Of a DNA stretch of 64,000 bases, positions 61,957 to 64,000 are shown piece after piece (positions within the stretch are counted from its first letter, which is position 1; each line of letters starts with the position of its first letter). Below the pieces are notes generated by a model that was not told where the DNA came from, searched no databases, and worked only from the letters and a program-made list of their open reading frames with translations. The position numbers and the translations under genes are program-made. This DNA is from Nostoc sp. KVJ3 (GTDB taxonomy: Bacteria; Cyanobacteriota; Cyanobacteriia; Cyanobacteriales; Nostocaceae), in the NCBI RefSeq assembly GCF_026127265.1, contig NZ_WWFG01000002.1, forward strand, positions 2,542,001 through 2,606,000, in the 5' to 3' direction.

Positions 61957-63570
61957 TTATGAACGCTGTGGTTTCTTACCTAAGCCATAGCTCAATTTAT
62001 CCTTAATCCAATTCTGGAAGTTGTCAATGTAGCTAAATATCACTGGCACTACCACCAGTGTCAACAGGGTGGAAGTTGTAAAACCGCCCATAATGGCAAT
62101 TCCCATTGGTTGACGAACTTCAGAACCCGCACCGATTCCTAATGCTAAAGGTAGAATACCAGCGATCGTTGCAAGAGATGTCATAATAATCGGACGCAGA
62201 CGTGACACACCAGCTTCTACAAGTGCCTGACGCTGGGTTTTACCTTCTTGCATGTTGATGATTGTATAATCCACTAACAGAATCGAGTTTTTGGTGACAA
62301 TCCCCAATAACAAGATGATACCAATTAGGGCATATATCCCCAAGGGCTTTTGGGCAATCATCAAGGCTACCAGTGCGCCACCTAAACAAAAGGGTAACGC
62401 CGCCATAATCGATAATGGATGAAGGAAGTTGTTATACAGCAACACCAGGATTGCATAGATACACATTAATGCCAAACCCAATGCACCGCCAAAGCGCCCG
62501 AAAATATCTTGCATAATTTTGGCGCTACCGGAGGGTTGCTGTACTACCTCTGGCGGTAAGTTTTGCATCACAGGTAGTTTGTTGATGGCTTGTACAGCCT
62601 CTCCCAGAGAAATGCCTTGCAAATTCGCTTCTACGGCAACTTGCCGGGCGCGATCGTAACGGTTGATGGTGGCAGGGCCACTACCAAAACGGATATCTGC
62701 AACTGCCACAAGGGGAACTAATCTGCCACTTTGACTAGGGACTTGGAGATTGGTAATTGTGTTGATGTCAGCCCGCGCTTTGGGATCGATTTGGACGCGA
62801 ATGGGGATTTGCCGATCGCTCAAATTGAATTTTGCCAAGTTGGCCTCATTGTCACCAATAGTACCAAGGGAAGCGGTACGAGCGATCGCTTGCACTGTCA
62901 CTCCCAAATCTGCGGCCCGTTGCGGGTTGGGAATTACCAAAATCTCTGGTTTCACTAAACTCGCAGTAGAAGACACTTCTACCAATCCGCGTAGCGATCG
63001 CATTTGCTTTTCTAGGGCATCAGCAGCTTGATTTAATGCTTCGGGATTTTCACTCCTGAGAACAATTGATAAACCTTTGCGGCTATCACCTGGTGACTGA
63101 CTTTGAAAACTAATTCTAGCCCCTGGTATTTGCCCAAAGGAAGGGCGTACTTGTTCCTCAAACTGTTTTTGGGAAATATTTCGTTCTTCTCTGGGTTTGA
63201 GGTTAATGGCAAGGCTTGCAGAATTGATCTCTTGGGTTGCTAGTACGCGTTCAACTACTGGGTTTTTGCGGATGATGTCAGTAGTCTGTGTCACTACCTT
63301 GTTAACATCTTCCAATGTCGAACCAGGAGGTAATTCTATCGATACATTAGAAATTCCGAAATCGCCATCATCAACAAAACCCTTGGGAATCAAGGGAACT
63401 AGCATCAAACTGGCAACAAAGAAAGCTAAAGCGATCGCCATTGTTGTCAATCGATGGCGTAACGCCCACTGTAGCAGCGATCTATAAGGTTGAAAGCCAG
63501 GACGCTTTTTAGTTCTATGTTTTCTACTCCCGTTATTACTACCTGGAAGTGTAAACTTGAAATTAAACAA
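61957..63570 (-). CDS. RND efflux pump permease, C-terminal half (frameshifted)
   Basis: This 537-residue fragment covers helices 7-12 and the second periplasmic domain of an AcrB/HAE1-type transporter. It has QWALRHRLTTMAIAL (helix 7), LPPGSTLEDV, the periplasmic PN/PC region and GIVTKNSILLVDYT, whose Lys takes part in proton relay. RLRPIIMTSLATIAGILPLALG and a closing helix end it. The nominal TTG start at 63570 is not natural, because the frame is open further upstream through a G-rich repeat (VIK before LFNFKF) and belongs to the gene fragment ending at 63576. One missing base in that repeat separates them. It exports small molecules with a membrane-fusion partner that should lie outside the window. 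Confidence 0.9.
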   Translation of the reverse strand: MFNFKFTLPGSNNGSRKHRTKKRPGFQPYRSLLQWALRHRLTTMAIALAFFVASLMLVPLIPKGFVDDGDFGISNVSIELPPGSTLEDVNKVVTQTTDIIRKNPVVERVLATQEINSASLAINLKPREERNISQKQFEEQVRPSFGQIPGARISFQSQSPGDSRKGLSIVLRSENPEALNQAADALEKQMRSLRGLVEVSSTASLVKPEILVIPNPQRAADLGVTVQAIARTASLGTIGDNEANLAKFNLSDRQIPIRVQIDPKARADINTITNLQVPSQSGRLVPLVAVADIRFGSGPATINRYDRARQVAVEANLQGISLGEAVQAINKLPVMQNLPPEVVQQPSGSAKIMQDIFGRFGGALGLALMCIYAILVLLYNNFLHPLSIMAALPFCLGGALVALMIAQKPLGIYALIGIILLLGIVTKNSILLVDYTIINMQEGKTQRQALVEAGVSRLRPIIMTSLATIAGILPLALGIGAGSEVRQPMGIAIMGGFTTSTLLTLVVVPVIFSYIDNFQNWIKDKLSYGLGKKPQRS

Positions 63571-63575
63571 TTTTA

Positions 63576-64000
63576 TTACTCCCCTGCTCCCTGCTCCCTG
63601 CCCCCCGCCTCCTTCTCCCCACTCCCCTCCTTCTCATGTAAAAGATACGCCCCCATCATCGGCGTAACCATCCGCGCTACCAGGGTTGAGAAAATTGTGG
63701 AAACGGCAACAGTAACACCAAATGGTTGGAAAAACTGCCCTGGAATTCCACCCATAAAGGCAACGGGCAGAAATACGGCAACAATGGTCGATGAACTTGC
63801 GATTACCGCTAATCCTACTTCGTCAGAAGAATCAAAAGCCGCTTCCCAAGCTGATTTTCCCATAGCCATGTGCCGTTCCATGTTTTCAATTTCGACAACG
63901 GCATCATCTACTAAATTGCCCACCGCCAACGCTAATGCCAACAAAGTCATATTGTTGAGGGTGTAGCCAAGGGCTTGCTGCACTGCGAAGGTGGGAATTA
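63576..64000 (-). CDS. RND efflux pump permease, N-terminal part (frameshifted, runs off the window)
   Basis: The frame is open to the right edge (reading IPTFAVQQALGYTLNN) and continues outside. It contains helix 4 with the proton-relay pair in ALAVGNLVDDAVVEIENM, then IASSSTIVAVFLPVAFMGG and TPMMGAYLLHEKE (end of helix 6). It then enters purine-rich repeat codons (GSGEKEAGGREQGAGE) and stops at 63576. The real protein continues in the other frame (61957-63570). A base added to the six-C run at 63601-63606 would restore one frame through the hydrophilic loop between helices 6 and 7. Confidence 0.88.
   Translation of the reverse strand, partial: IPTFAVQQALGYTLNNMTLLALALAVGNLVDDAVVEIENMERHMAMGKSAWEAAFDSSDEVGLAVIASSSTIVAVFLPVAFMGGIPGQFFQPFGVTVAVSTIFSTLVARMVTPMMGAYLLHEKEGSGEKEAGGREQGAGE

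Overview
The window reads as a chromosomal segment of a filamentous, heterocyst-type cyanobacterium (Nostoc/Anabaena-like). The reasons are abundant HIP1-type GCGATCGC octamers, a moderate-to-low G+C content, families of short palindromic and G/C-tract repeats of the Nostoc kind, and cyanobacterial versions of leuCD, ruvC, ftsH, gltX and large multidomain signalling proteins. There is no phage or plasmid signature. The strand usage is mixed.

Layout. 1-3.6 kb: the trailer end of a long CRISPR array (35 repeats visible, no cas genes in the window), broken at its last repeat by a small transposable element, then a second small element, a 57-residue gene and an orphan repeat remnant. 3.6-12.2 kb: secreted or surface proteins (CARDB-subtilase, lipoprotein, PHB-depolymerase-like esterase, LssY-like membrane protein, glycine-zipper protein) and tRNA-Val. 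12.7-14.8 kb: leuC-leuD (leucine synthesis). 14.9-17.3 kb: a translationally coupled HEPN-motif protein and PIN-domain protein. 17.4-25.1 kb: exported proteins, an FAD monooxygenase and a three-gene molybdenum aldehyde oxidoreductase operon of PaoABC type. 25.4-34 kb: housekeeping genes (ruvC, yvcK, tsaE, dihydroorotase, signal peptidase I, a MOSC protein) plus a patatin phospholipase. 34.5-41.8 kb: a signalling cluster (hybrid histidine kinase split by a frameshift, REC-GGDEF-EAL protein, REC-histidine kinase). 42-50.2 kb: a 1038-residue membrane protein with 98-residue repeats, a phytase-like esterase and two tandem Ser/Thr kinases. 50.4-55.8 kb: tRNA-Asp, gltX, two IS200/IS605-type remnants and ftsH. 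56.4-60.2 kb: a membrane-anchored HEAT-repeat/NACHT-like ATPase with a 21-bp tandem repeat upstream. 60.2-64 kb: G/C-tract repeats, a broken DUF559 gene, and an RND efflux pump that is frameshifted and runs off the right edge.

How it works together. Most genes are independent. Clear functional units are leuC-leuD, the PaoABC-like operon (genes overlapping by 14 and 4 bp), the HEPN/PIN pair (4-bp overlap), the exported-protein/small-partner pair (4-bp overlap) and the kinase/c-di-GMP set (4-bp overlap between kinase and GGDEF-EAL).

The most interesting observations are: (1) a 147-bp MITE that entered the terminal CRISPR repeat with a 3-bp duplication, so that removing it restores an exact 35-nt repeat at normal spacing; (2) a hybrid kinase and an RND pump each broken by a one-base deficit inside the same kind of GGGGAGCAG minisatellite, which is either phase variation or a homopolymer sequencing error; (3) the HEAT-NACHT gene with twelve nearly identical 105-bp repeats; (4) the HEPN+PIN pair; and (5) many small non-autonomous elements whose ends and target duplications can be defined to the base. 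All family names come from sequence motifs recognised by eye; no database search was run.
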